Shown here: positions 44,884 through 55,958 of the stretch, piece by piece
Position numbering within the stretch: the first letter of the stretch is position 1
Layout of the letters: every line of letters begins with the position of its first letter
NCBI GenBank assembly: GCA_030620095.1
Contig: JAUTXW010001615.1
Location: 1,200,001-1,264,000 of the forward strand
Length of the DNA: 64,000 nt
Source: Kuschelorhynchus macadamiae
Lineage: Eukaryota; Arthropoda; Insecta; Coleoptera; Curculionidae
Direction of reading: 5' to 3'
Position numbers and translations under genes: made by a program
Notes under the pieces: generated by a model
Told to the model about the DNA's origin: nothing
The model's input: only the letters and a program-made list of their open reading frames with translations
The model's database searches: none

Positions 44884-45640
44884 AACATATGTGGTTCAAG
44901 CAGGATGGAGCGTCCGTCCATTTTCTTTGTGTGGTTAGAGACCACCTTAACGAACCGCATTGGCGAATTGGTCGCGGAAGTGAACTTCCTTGGTCACCTT
45001 GCAGCCCTGATATTGTTCTCCTTAATTTCATTTTATGAATTTATGTGAATTTTGACGAGTATTTTCATTTGCTTGGTAGCATTTAATCGTAGTAAGAAAA
45101 AACAGTTCTTGACAAAAAATTACATCTTAAAGAAACTTTAGCACTTTAATTTATTATAAATAATCTGATTGCTAAAGACATCAAAATTTTGTCATTAAAA
45201 AATGTTGGTTTTGTCAGTCATCAGTGACCGACAATTATTTTGTTGCCTCAAGTCACAATAAATATTCTAATTCGATGTATTCCCTAGACAGGAGTTTATA
45301 GCGCTTGTTGAGCATACCAATGTATTATATGATTATAATAAAAAAGTAACAAAACATTAACTATCGTTTTTGTAACTCGACCTCAGTTTGAATTGCTTCT
45401 TAACGCCCGAAATATAAATAAACAATCTTTGAATGACTTTACTTTCATTTTCTGCAATAGTTAAAATAGGCTCCCGAAAGTGCTAAAAAAATCTTAATTA
45501 TTTAATTGAGTGGTATGGGCCGAAAGCAAATTCTGTTAACGTATCTAAAAGATGAAATTATATAACCGAAGATGTTATTAGTCTATTCTAGGTCAGTAGT
45601 GTAGAGCATGTTAGATAGGGGGCATGCGATTAATTCTTAT
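44884..45640 (+). repeat. tandem repeat B, full copy with transposase remnant
   Basis: 44887-45100 encodes WFKQDGASVHFLCVVRDHLN (second catalytic Asp retained) and FLGHLAALI/PWSPCSPDI then an LNF box. It reads through GTATTTTCATTTGCTTGGTA, the unoccupied equivalent of the hAT site at 31.12 kb, and continues with the non-coding B words to AGATGAAATTATATAACC (45552) and GTGTAGAGCATGTTAG. Confidence 0.8.
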
Positions 45641-45719
45641 GTTTGCCCTCGTTAGACGAAAGCAGTGTAATCGTAAAATATCACCTTTCCAGATTTTTAC
45701 AGATATTAGAAAATTATTC

Positions 45720-45850
45720 TTTTACTTCCCTCGTAAAAGGGAATTATAAAATTACACTTTCAGGTTTTTACAAATATTCACGTTTTGGGATGTCAAAAAA
45801 TATGTTTTCCCAATTTTGTCGGCCTGGCTGTATGCGACATAGCTCAAAAA
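45720..45850 (-). repeat. composite repeat C remnant, end B to GTCY, inside B
   Basis: TACTTCCCTCGTAAAAGGGAA at 45724, then TTTCAGGTTTTTACA, GATGTCAAAAAATATGTTTT, TTGTCGGCCTGGCTGT and GCGACATAGCTC. Other B copies have only the last few words (ATAGCTCAAAAA...CTTATC), so the B spacer itself appears to descend from a C-type sequence. Confidence 0.65.
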
Positions 45851-46320
45851 TCACTTATCCGAATGAATCCGAGTTTTGCTCAAAAATTAGGGGTAATATT
45901 TTAACTGGTGGCATAATCTTTATTTCTTAATTGGACTTAACAGAAGAATATTTAGAGTTTTTAGAAAATCACCTACTTTTACAGTTATATAATATTCAAC
46001 ATAATATAAGGCAAAATATGTGGTTCATGCGTAATGGAGCGTTTGGTTAGAGACCAACTTAACGCATTGCTGGATTGGACGCACGGAAATGAATTTCCTT
46101 GGCCACCTCGCAGCCCTGATATTATTCCCGTTGATTTCCGTGAAAGAACTAATTTATAGGAAAGATATTACAAGTGGTGAGCAATTGTTAGAGAAAAAAT
46201 TCAAGTTACTGCTATTTAGAAACCACGAAGGCATTTTATTCAAAATTCGAAGTCATTTAAAAAGTGTTCAGTTCAGGAGAATAAAGAACATTTTCGGCAC
46301 TTACTGAAGTAGACTCATTC
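45850..46320 (+). pseudogene. repeat B: DUF4817 transposase C-terminus, longest copy
   Basis: 46014-46310 reads, across frame slips, WFMRNGA, PWPPRSPDIIPVDFR (SPD box and third catalytic Asp), ERYYKW, then QNSKSFKKCSVQEN and a terminal EHFRHLLK that matches the usual EHFEHLL ending of DUF4817-type transposases. The other B copies break after the SPD box, so this copy preserves the original 3' end of the gene. Confidence 0.65.
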
Positions 46321-47600
46321 ACAATTCTCGGTCACACTATATTCAGCTGAACATTATCGATCAAATAAACTGAATTCAATTTCTATTATAAGCACCGGAG
46401 ATGCAAAGAGCTTCGAAATTTTTATAATTTTCTTTAAAAGGTGTATTAGTCTGATTAGTTATTTATGATAAAGATATAAATTGCAATTTTTTAATAAAAC
46501 CTGATTTTGAAATCACTTCCGGTTTACCCGGAAGTACCACCAACTTTCAAATTTTAATGTAAATGTCAACTAATCAAACGATCTCTGAATTCAACACGAA
46601 ATTCCATTTTCAATGACTTAAAACATCATGATTTTTTGCTTTTAAGATGGCTGCCACAGCCTACTGTCTCTCTAAACTATTGGGAGCTTTAATTGGCATA
46701 GTAAATGAACTTTATTGTTCAGTGGGACATAGAATCAAACAAATGGTGTATTTTAAGCTCACGACCGCGCCAAATTTTCTTTAAAGAATAATTTGGAAGA
46801 AGACTTTATTTTAACTTTTAATATAATTAATAAATAAAAATCTAATAATTCCCAATGTTTTTTATTTGAAACTTCCTAATTTCTTCCGATATCTAAGTTT
46901 TAGGCAATTATTTAGAACAACAATACTATTTAGAATAATAACTAATTGCAATTCAATGCATTTATTTATATAAGTAATCTTTTTTTGCATAAATCTATTT
47001 GATATCAGGTGTGCGATTCAATGTTGTCTAAAAACCAATAGCAATAATGCAACGTTTCTCCCTCATCTTGTTCGTATAAATGCTGAGGAATTTGAAATTT
47101 GTTACTTTTGTACTTTTTATAATATTCGATGCACAGTTTTCTTATTAATACCAAAAACAGATAATACTTGGAGCAGACGAAATAATCAATTTTCAATAAA
47201 TTATCCCAGGTTCGTATTGTATTCCGTATAGTTGGAGTTCATCAAGATAACCGCGTAGTACAGCGACCGGGTCCGACATTGTGAGTCCCGCACAACGCCC
47301 AGAGTTGCCAGTCGGTAACAAAATGCATCCGATCGTATGGTTAAATACGCTTTTAGATAAGCATAATTGTTGTATTGTAGTTCTACCAACGATCCTTCCG
47401 AAATGTGTTCACAAACGACGTAACCATGTAATCGAGTTAGTTATAAAAAACTTTATACCATATTAAGACTTTAAAATCCCCCAACAATAAACCTTGATTT
47501 CCAAAATCCTGCGATAATGATAGCCAAAGAAAATCTGTACATACTACAATTTCCTTAAAAACCTTACTTCACTAAATCTACAGGCTAAAAACGAGGCACG
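46321..47600. other. no gene recognised
   Basis: AT-rich, only chance frames (47005-47196, 47201-47389). No shared repeat identified. Confidence 0.5.
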
Positions 47601-48955
47601 TATATATTTGATGAATATTTGACGTTAATTAGAACTAAGTTTGACTGTATCATATGCTTGGATGACTTGATAATTGATCAACCCACCCGAATATCATTAA
47701 GTAAGGTTCCTTTACTTTTGGAGTCGGATGTAAAGCCAATGGATCATATGTTAGATCATGATCTTACAGTATCTACATTGTATAATTGGATTCAAAGAGA
47801 AGTTAGGACCTCTATACAAGAACACTAGAGATTTTAGGAGCTTTAATTTGAATACTATCAAAGCAATCCTTTCGTCAAAACATTTTAATGATATTTTAGC
47901 CGAGGCGATATAAATGACAAAATAGGATTATTGAATTGTTACTTACTGGTACTCTTTGAAGAACAGAATAAAGAAAATATTCACCATGGTTAACAAACAA
48001 TCTAAAGTTGCTTATGTAGCTTAGAGACAAGGCTCGACGCAGATGGCTTCGCAGTAGGTCCAAAGCCCATCATCAATATTATAAATCCATTAGAAACTAC
48101 ACTACGTTGGCTTTTAAGAATGAAGAAAACACCTATTTTACAGATGGATTTCGTAGGGCACAGTGACGTAGCTACAAAGTTTGGCCCCCAGTGGTTTTCG
48201 GTAAAGGGCTCCCTCTCAAAACAGATAAATAACTGATGACTTGTCAATAAATGTAGGCCCCCAAAGCACAACCGGAAAATATTTGATGACTAAAAAAAAG
48301 GTCATCCATACTCTCACAATCCCCTTGAGCTTATTTGCAAATATCGCCGGACCCCTTGATCTCGTGGGCCCACCGCAACTCGGAGGCTGGCGGGGCTGTA
48401 GCTACGCCACTGGTAGGGCAGGTGCCAATGGTATGTAGTGCGAGTTACGCTTGTTGGATATTATCAGGGGGAGGTCTGACGTTCTTGATCAGTTAGAAGA
48501 TGTAGAAAAATTAAATGATTATTATATAAGTGGTGTACCCAAACTGGTCTGAATTTGAAGTACAGGGGATGTTATATAATATTAAGGGTAATGATATGAG
48601 GCAGGATGATATAAATATTTAAATATTATTATTGTGTCGTCCAGAGATTTTACCTCACCTAGCCCTTGTTGTGAATTTCTGCCTCAGTAATTCAGTGCTT
48701 CCAGATATTTGGTCGGACGCTATAGTATTGCTTTTACCAAAAAATCAAGACCCCCAAGAGTTTCAAAGATTTTCGCCCTTTTAGTATTTTACCAGCGCTT
48801 TCAAAGCTGGTTGAAAAGATAATAGACTCACAAATTCGAACATTTGCTTTTAGTGCTAACACAAATCCACCGGTACAATCAGGATTCAGGAAATTACATA
48901 GCTGTGGAACCACTTTCCTAGCTATAACACATGATATTTTGCGAGGCAATGTATT
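47600..48955 (+). pseudogene. LINE fragment: endonuclease end, linker, RT fingers; interrupted by a hAT MITE
   Basis: 47630-47780 encodes IIDQPTRISLS and HMLDHDLTVSTL, the C-terminal endonuclease block with the conserved DH. 47900-47985 encodes DINDKIGLLN and LFEEQNKEN, and 48020-48155 RDKARRRWLRSRSKAHHQYY then RNYTTLAFKNEENTYF, the linker typical of jockey/CR1/I-like LINEs. The MITE follows at 48161. From 48640 RT appears: LPHLALVVNFCLSNSVLPDI, AIVLLLPKNQDPQEF, ILPALSKLVEKIIDSQ and QSGFRKLHSCGTTFLAITHD. It stops near 48955 before motif A. Many stops and slips. Related to the 3-6 kb LINE but not identical. Confidence 0.75.
48161..48412. mobile_element. hAT MITE with exact 8-bp target duplication
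   Basis: Left end CAGTGACGTAGCTAC, right end reversed CAGTGGCGTAGCTAC. GTAGGGCA is duplicated at 48153-48160 and 48413-48420. 252 bp, non-coding. It sits in the linker region of the LINE fragment. Confidence 0.92.
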
Positions 48956-48974
48956 TGGTTAAGAGGAATATTGT

Positions 48975-49215
48975 CTAAGAAGTTACCCTTGAACCATCCT
49001 AGCACTTCTAAGGACTTGTGCTGGTTTAGGCTCCTATTGATAAAATATAAACCAACAATGCCGTGTTGAAACGATATTGCCTACCACACATTAAGGTTTT
49101 TGAAATATTGGCGACGAGAACGCATTTGGAATTTCGGATTCTCTCACCCAGTATCGGCAATTCTGAGTTGATATGACACCGTTCCTGGTAAAAGTTGATT
49201 TTTCTGAGAAAATTA
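48975..49215 (-). pseudogene. mariner-like (DUF4817 type) transposase fragment
   Basis: Minus strand from 49215: IIFSEKSTFTRNGVISTQNC, then RYWVRE, matching the FSDEATF...RHN.RYW block with the first catalytic Asp changed to Glu. It continues, degraded, to about 48975 (CVVGNI). The rest is missing. A third DUF4817-type family in the window by its sequence. Confidence 0.6.
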
Positions 49216-49224
49216 TGTTCCTAT

Positions 49225-51560
49225 ACAAACAAACAAACAAACAAAAGTATGCTTTATTGCCGCAGAAAAATGCTACAATTTTATGGACAAAGCAAAATAT
49301 ACCTAAAAATAAGACATATCAAAACATTAATCGAAAATAATTTCGACAGGTCAGTGCTTTTTTTTTTAAAAATGTAAATTATCAATTTACCAAATCGTAA
49401 AACACACGTTAGAATATAGCATAACATTGCAAACAGTAAATGAATCATGATAACCTTATAAAAGTAAACAAACACACATGTACCAGGTGAATAATTTCGA
49501 TGACATTGAAATCAAAATTGCAACTATGCGACCTTAAACTCTATGTTATTATAGTTATACAAATAATTGTGATGTTAAACAGAAGGTATATTGAACTAGT
49601 GTAGAATGTAGTATACAAAAAGAATTAAATTGTTTTTAATCCAATACCTAACAAAAATAATTAAGTTTTAAGTGAATGTTCGACAGTTCTTTTCCCTATA
49701 TAATGATTTACAAAATTCTATGCTATGAGTTAGGACATGACTCACAAAAGATTTAAGTAAACAAGCGAGTTTAGTGACAATTTAAAGAGACTTACTCACT
49801 GAAAAAAAAAATCATTAACGCTGTAAAATGGTCTCTCAATGAGGTATGCTTTGGTGTTTTTTCGAAATTGTGCAAGCATAGGGATAGATTTTAAATGTAC
49901 TGGCAGATTGTTGTAAAGTTTTATGGCGTTGTAAATAATTGATTTTTTTATTAATTCTGTGGAAGGAATGGGAAGATAAATATCATGCCTAGAGTTTCTG
50001 GTAGGGTATACATGTTGTGGCCTTTCTGGGAGGGTGTTTATATGTTTTCTCAGCAAACATACCGTTTCCAAAATAAATAATGCAGGAAGTGTTAATATTT
50101 CATGTTTTTTGAAATAGTATTGGCAGTGAGCTCTATTATTTAGACCAAACAAATAACGAATGGCTCTCTTTTGAAGCATAAAAATACTACGAAATTGCTC
50201 GGTGGTACAGCAGCCCCAAAAGGGAAGGCCATAGCGGAGGTGGGATTCAAATAAAGAGAAATAAGTAAGTCTGGCAGAAGGAACGTCTAGTTCTTTTGAA
50301 ACTGATCGAATGGCGAAGCAGGCGGTAGAAAGTTTTTTAGTTAAGGTGTCAATATGATTAGACCATTTTAGGTTGCTATTTATATTTAAACCCAGGAATT
50401 TAACCGACTCTACGTATTCAATATTGCTGTTATGTACCTGAAGTGGTTGTAAAGTTCTCTTATAAGATAACGCCACCGTTTTATCGACGTTAAAACAAAG
50501 CATATTGGAATCGGACTAAGCCTTAATTATAACCAAGTCTTTGGAGATACTAGAGTGTAAAGACGTTGCATCAAAATCACTCCATGTTATGCTTGTGTCA
50601 TCAGCAAAAAGGGAGATTCTTCCATTAATTTTAAGGTTCGTGATATCATTAATGTATAACAAAAAAAGAATAGGTCCCAAGACTGAACCTTGAGGGACTC
50701 CACTTGTAATCAACTTACAATCAGAATCGGAACCATTAGCCCTTACAAGTTGTTGCCTTTTTCCAAGATAAGATTTGAACCAATTTAAAGAAGTACCACG
50801 AATTCCATAAAAATGTAGTTTGTTTATCAGAATTTCATGACTAACACAATCAAAGGCTTTCGCATAGTCACAAAAAACTGAGGCAGTTGGGTGGTTGTTA
50901 TTGAGAGATAAGTAGACGCCTCTAAGCAACGTGAACATGGCGTCACTGGTGCACTTGTTGGGTAGAAATCCGAACTGCTCCGGGGATATTATCTGATGTT
51001 TCAGGAGAAATGGCATAAGACGGTTCTTCAGTAGCCTTTCGATGATTTTTGATAGCACTGGTAGTAGTGCAATTGGGCGATAATTGCAAGAGTTAGTTTT
51101 TTCGCCGCCTTTATGAAGTGGAATAATTATAGCTGTTTTAAGGCAATCAGGGAATACACCTTTTATAAAGGACTCATTTATTAATGTTGTAAGGGCCTCT
51201 ATGACTGGGAGTGGCAAGTTCAGGAATATTCTAATTGATAGGCCATCAGTGCTACACGAAGATTTACTTTTGATATTATGTATTACCTTCAATAGTTCAG
51301 TGTTGCTAACGGGACTTAAGAAAAAGCTATCAGCTAAATTTTTTGAAGGAGGGAGAAACGAAAGAGGGTCCAAACTTAGCGAGATACTAGAGGTAACATT
51401 TTTGCTTACATTAATAAAATAATCATTTAGATCATTAGCCCCTGGCAAGATCTGAGTCACAGGGTTTGATTTGTTTCTGAGGTTATTGATGATGGACCAG
51501 GTTTCTTTTGAAACGTTATTAGAGTTTGTTAGACGTTTTCGGTAGTGTAATGTGTATAAG
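49225..51560 (-). mobile_element. 5'-truncated LINE with (GTTT)n tail, copy 1
   Basis: Minus strand. The RT reading frame is open up to about 51560, where similarity stops: typical 5' truncation. The 3' end is a run of AAAC units on the plus strand (49225-49245) after a 3' UTR of about 550 bp. The same tail ends the sister copy at 52.08 kb. Confidence 0.85.
49796..51556 (-). pseudogene. LINE reverse transcriptase, one nonsense codon in an otherwise open RT
   Basis: A single frame runs from about 51556 through 51460-50516 and, after one TAG at 50516-50518, 50515-49796. Motifs: CNYRPIALLPVLSKIIERLL, QFGFLPNKCTSDAMFTLL, VFCDYAKAFDCVSHEIL (motif A, Asp), GVPQGSVLGPILFLLYIND (motif B), ISLFADDTSI (motif C, catalytic FADD), then NVDKT and VKFLGLNINSNLKWSNHI, and a C-terminal domain ending NLPVHLKSIPM. 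The stop follows DLVIIKA, where W is expected (TGG to TAG). Role: reverse transcriptase of a jockey/CR1-like LINE. The endonuclease is absent through 5' truncation. Otherwise the best-preserved LINE in the window, hence young. Confidence 0.9.
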
Positions 51561-51649
51561 AGTTATTATTTTTCTAAATTTTCTCCCCCATAAGTAAAAA
51601 AAAAACTCAAGTCAGTGGGCGTCGTCCCCTTCCTCCAGCGTATAAGGTA

Positions 51650-52045
51650 TTTTCGGTTTATAGGCATTCACTTTTTTAGCTTTGAAAATTCTTTGCAACT
51701 CTGACATGCTGATATTGGTTTCGTCTTCAAAGGAACCAAACATCCAGTTCTTAAAAGTGTTTTCATTATCCTTTTGATAATTGTTATCGCAAATAATCTT
51801 TCAGGGTATTTTAAATTGAAAATATTTATCACATACTGAATTGGATTGTCTTCTAGTCCGTAAAACTGTACGAGAGAGATTTTTTTCTGTAGTGGCAAGG
51901 CTATTATTAGTTAAAACTTTTGTCGACAAGTTGGAATTTGCGAATATCAAAGCAACTTTTTGTTGTATTGTGTACTTTATTGTCAAAAGGTTATAGGATA
52001 ATTTTTTTAAACATTATATTTTAAATTAATGAGGTTTAACTGTAT
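51650..52045 (-). pseudogene. possible mariner-type transposase N-terminal scrap
   Basis: Minus-strand frames 51986-51801 (YTIQQKVALIF) and 51898-51668 (NIFNLKYPERLFAITIIKRI then MKTLLRTGCL) look like the first helices of a mariner-type DNA-binding domain split by a frameshift. CAGTTAAACCTCATTAATTT at 52042 reversed looks like a transposon end. The assignment is weak. Confidence 0.3.
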
Positions 52046-52076
52046 TTCAATAATATTTTGCTCTAACTTCCGAATT

Positions 52077-53955
52077 AAAACAAACAAACAAACAAAAGTA
52101 TGCTTTATCGTCGCAGGAAAATAGTTATAATTTTATGGACAATGCGAAATTTACTTTAAAACAACAAAAAAAACGTCATCAATCAAATCATATTTTCGAT
52201 AGATCAATGCAAATACATAAATTGTAAATATAACATTACCGTAAAGCGATTAATGAATCCTAGTGACCTAACAAAAAGAAATAAACAATACATATGCGAG
52301 TAGAATAATTTGGATAACATTGAAATTAAAATTACGCGACCTTTAACTCTATTTTGTTATCTTTATACAAGCAAAATAAGTGAAGTTAAACAAAAAGTGT
52401 ACTGAACTAATATAGTAATTAAAATGTATTAAAAAAAGAAAATGTATAACTTTGATCTAATACGTAACAAAAATAATTAATTTTCAGATAGTTCATTCCC
52501 TATAAAATGATTTTCAAATTCTATGCTAGCAACTGGAACATGATACCCAAAAATATTTAAGTAAACAAACAAATAAAAAACATTTTAATGAGACTTATTC
52601 ATTATAAAAATCATTAACGCAGTAAAAAGGTACGCTTTGGTTTTTTTTCGGAAGACTGCAGAAATAGGGATAGTTTTTAAATGTTCTGGAAGATGATTGT
52701 AAAGTTTTATGGCGTTGTAAATAACTGATTTTTTATTAATTCTGTGGAAGGAATAGGAAGGTATATGTCATGCCTAGAGTTTCTGATAGGATATATGTGT
52801 TGTGGCTTTTTCGGGAAAGTATTTATGTGTTTTCTCATCAAACGGACGGTCTCTAAAATAAATAATGCAGGAAGTGTTAGTATTTCATCTTTTTTGAAGT
52901 AGTATTGGCAGTGTGCTTTATTATTTAGATGAAACAAATAGCGAATTACTCTCTTTTGAAGCCTAAAAATACTAAGAAATTGTTCGGTGGTACAGCAGCC
53001 CCAAAAGAGCAGGCCATAGAGGAGATGGAATTCGAATAGAGAGAAGTGAGTAAGTCTGGCAGAAGACACTGCCAGTTCTTTTGAAACTGATCGAATGGCA
53101 AAACAGGCTGTAGAAAATTTTTTAGTTAAGGTGTCAATATGCTTAGACAATTTTAGATTGTTGTTTATATCCAAACCCAGCAAAGCGAAATTTTCAATTT
53201 TTAGGTTGGTGATATCATTAATGTATAACAAAAAAAGAATAGGTCTTAAGATTGAACCTTGAGGGACTCTACTTGTAATCAATTTACAATCACAATCAGA
53301 ACCATTGGCCCTTACAAATTGGGACCTATTCCCAAGATAAAATTTAAACCAATTTACAGAAATACCCCGGATTCCATAAAAATTCAGCTTGCTTATCAAA
53401 ATTTCATGACTAACACAGTCAAAGGCTTTTGCATAGTCATAATAAACTGAGGCGGTGGGGTGGTTGTTATTGAGGGGTAAATAGACGTCGCTAAACAACG
53501 AGAACATGGCGTCACTGGTGCACTTGTTGGGTAAAAATCCGAACTGATCCGTGGATATTATCTGATGTTTCAGGAGAATTGGCATAAGACGATTTTTTAG
53601 TAACCTTTCAATGATTTTTGATAGCACTGGTAGTAGAGCAATTGGGCGATAATTGCAAGAGTTAGTTTTTTCGCTCCCTTTATGAAGAGGAATAATTAGA
53701 GCTATTTTATGTGTTAGTGCTGTAAGGGCCTCTATGACTGGGAGCGGCAGGTTCAGGAATATTTTAATTGATAGGCCATTAGTGATATACGTAGATTTGC
53801 TTGTGATGTTATGCATTCATTTCTTTCAATATTTCCATGCTGCTAGCAGAGCTTAAGAAAAGACTATCAGCGACATTTTTCGATGGAGGGAGAAACGAAA
53901 AAGGGTCCAAACTTAATGAAATACCAGAGGTAACATTTTTGCTTACATAAATTAT
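52077..53955 (-). mobile_element. 5'-truncated LINE with (GTTT)n tail, copy 2
   Basis: Sister of the 49.2-51.6 kb copy, same orientation and same tail (52077-52097). It lies 0.5 kb upstream of copy 1. Similarity starts at KNVTSGISLSLDPFSFLPPS (53950). Confidence 0.85.
52707..53950 (-). pseudogene. LINE reverse transcriptase with catalytic block deleted
   Basis: The open frame 53816-52707 carries CNYRPIALLPVLSKIIERLL, QFGFLPNKCTSDAMF, VYYDYAKAFDCVSHEIL (motif A) and a damaged motif B (SRVPQGSILRP). YINDITNLKI then joins directly to ENFALLGLDINNN, removing about 75 residues with the FADD motif and the following segment. A second deletion removes about 12 residues before IALIIPLHKG. Upstream, at 53816, the frame is shifted. 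The C-terminal domain is otherwise intact to STELIKNQL. Inactive. Confidence 0.88.
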
Positions 53956-54740
53956 AATGGTACTTTATTAGTGGCGATTTTTCTCAATTTCGTTATAACT
54001 GACCCTGTATAATACCGATTTAAGTAAAATTTGGTAAACTGTCGTTTGAGACCATGCAGACCATAACTCCAAAATATTGTTTTAAAATTCAAAAATGTTT
54101 GGTTTATTTGTCCTTCCACCTACTCTAGGATATGCTGTATATGGTTGATCTCAAAGAAATTAAAACTTCAAAGTTTGCTACAACAAAATAGGATGTTCCA
54201 TTTGAAAAATCCTTAACATTTTTTTCTTCTGTTTTACGATATTCATTTGTTTAATTTGGCAGAAAATTCTGGCGGTACAGGACAATCCGTACAACTTTTG
54301 TATTTACCATTTTTTTATATAACTCATAATAAAGCCTGTAGGTGGGTGTCAAAATATAAACGCAGACCCTGTACTAGGTGAGTATCAAAATATAACCGCA
54401 GACTCTGTACTTGTAAACTTTTAAAGGGATCAAAAAAGAATATGGAGTTTACGGTAAAATATGAGTTGAAATCTATGTTGGCGTATCTCCCAATTTTCGG
54501 GGATAATACCACGAGTGCTTAAAAATTATCTGGTTAATTTTTAAGCACGAATGGTATTTAGGAGGAATATTCCACGAATCAAATACAGGGAAACTAAGCT
54601 TTATTAACTGAATATTAAATACATACCTATTTCAAGTTCAGAAATTTGAATTTTGTAACAAATTGAACACAAATTGAATAATAATATACTAATTAAATGA
54701 TTTGTCTAAATATTGAAAAGTATTTAATATAAATGTAAAT
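53956..54740. other. no gene recognised
   Basis: AT-rich. A direct repeat GTCAAAATATAAACGCAGAC / ATCAAAATATAACCGCAGAC lies at 54348 and 54383. Confidence 0.45.
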
Positions 54741-54748
54741 ATTCAATT

Positions 54749-55958
54749 TTAATTATTGATTGTATAATAAAAGGTACAGTTCTGGTAATTATTAAACACA
54801 TTGTTGGTTTGCGATGACGTAGAAGATGCCGTCACACCACTACTTATATTTGTGCTGGGTGATGCTGCTACAGGGGCTGGATGAACGTGCTGTTGAGGTG
54901 GTTCTTTTCCAGGTTCCCTCATTTTTTCAATAATTTTTTGTGGTGATCTGGATCCATTTGCAAATAACTTGATAGGGATTTCGCATTCGAATGACTTGTA
55001 ATTTTTATCAAGTTTTGCTCCAACACTCCGCTTTTGGTCAGCTTGGACACGGCAGTAGCTCTGAGGGAATGGTTGGTAAATTTTTTTGAGGTATTGAGGC
55101 CTGATTTCTGTGCTTGTTTTTTTGTCCAAGTTGAAATCTCGTTTTCTTCTACTGGGCTGTTTTTGAACCATTTTCTGGAAATTTTCCAATGGGGGTTTGG
55201 CGTCAAAAATAGTCGAGTGTTGGAGATACTTTTCCTTTTATCTTGTAATTCTTTATAAATTCTTACTGGGCAAAAGCTGGGACTTCTCTCGTTTCTCACC
55301 AACCACTTCGAATCGGCGAGTTTTCGACCACCACCTTGGCATGTTTTAGAAAAAACAGGGTTGTATTGAATTCTACCTGTTTTTCCTCCGAAATTTTCAG
55401 TTTTTTCTTTGAAAAAAGTTGTTTCGGCTCTTGCACCTTCTCCTCCTTTCCAGGCTAATTCATAGGACAACAGAAAAAAATACTTCTTTTGTAAACCCTC
55501 TAGAGTTGATTCATCACAAGCTTCGATTAGATTTTTTAATTCAAAAAAACGGCTGATTCTCTGCGTTTGCCTTCAATACCTTGCAAATGTCTCCTTTTGG
55601 CATTTTTTGCGTCTCAGACCGATTTGAATTCGATCTGCTCAAAGGGATTTATTTTAATTTTGTATTCATTGAAATACCTTTCCATCAATAATTTCGCCGT
55701 CACATTCCAAATAATTTTTACTGTGCCTTCTTTATATTCCTCCCCATTCATTTTTCGCATATTGTAGGCCCAGCTTTTCAAAATCATTGCTAGTTGGGAT
55801 ACTGGAGTATCTTGGTCAAACGTATAGTTTTTTTCATCGCAGAATGACATAAACTGTCTCCAGATGCTCTTTTTGGATTTAACGGTGTTTCTTGGTTCGC
55901 TTTCAATTATATTTTCATCAATTTCCTCTTCTTGAACTAGCCCAAAGCGATTATTCAT
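54749..55958 (-). pseudogene. Crypton (KCTD1/DUF3504-like) tyrosine recombinase, decayed
   Basis: Minus strand. 55958-55614 encodes the N-terminal domain (RFGLVQEEEID, KSIWRQFMSFCDEKNY, TVKIIWNVTAKLLMERYFN) and ends at a TGA; the reading continues in the same frame as DAKNAKRRHLQGIEGKRRES. A one-base loss near 55545 shifts to FELKNLIEACDESTLEG and LLSYELAWKGGEGARAET (first catalytic Arg region). Then CQGGGRKLAD, NHSLRATAVSKLTKSG (His-x-x-Arg) and TSHSNAKSLSSYLQMDP (His and nucleophile Tyr). After KKLLKK another slip leads to a Pro/Ser/Thr-rich tail ending NNYQNCTFYY. Role: site-specific recombination; this subgroup gave rise to domesticated animal genes. Three breaks visible. Confidence 0.88.
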
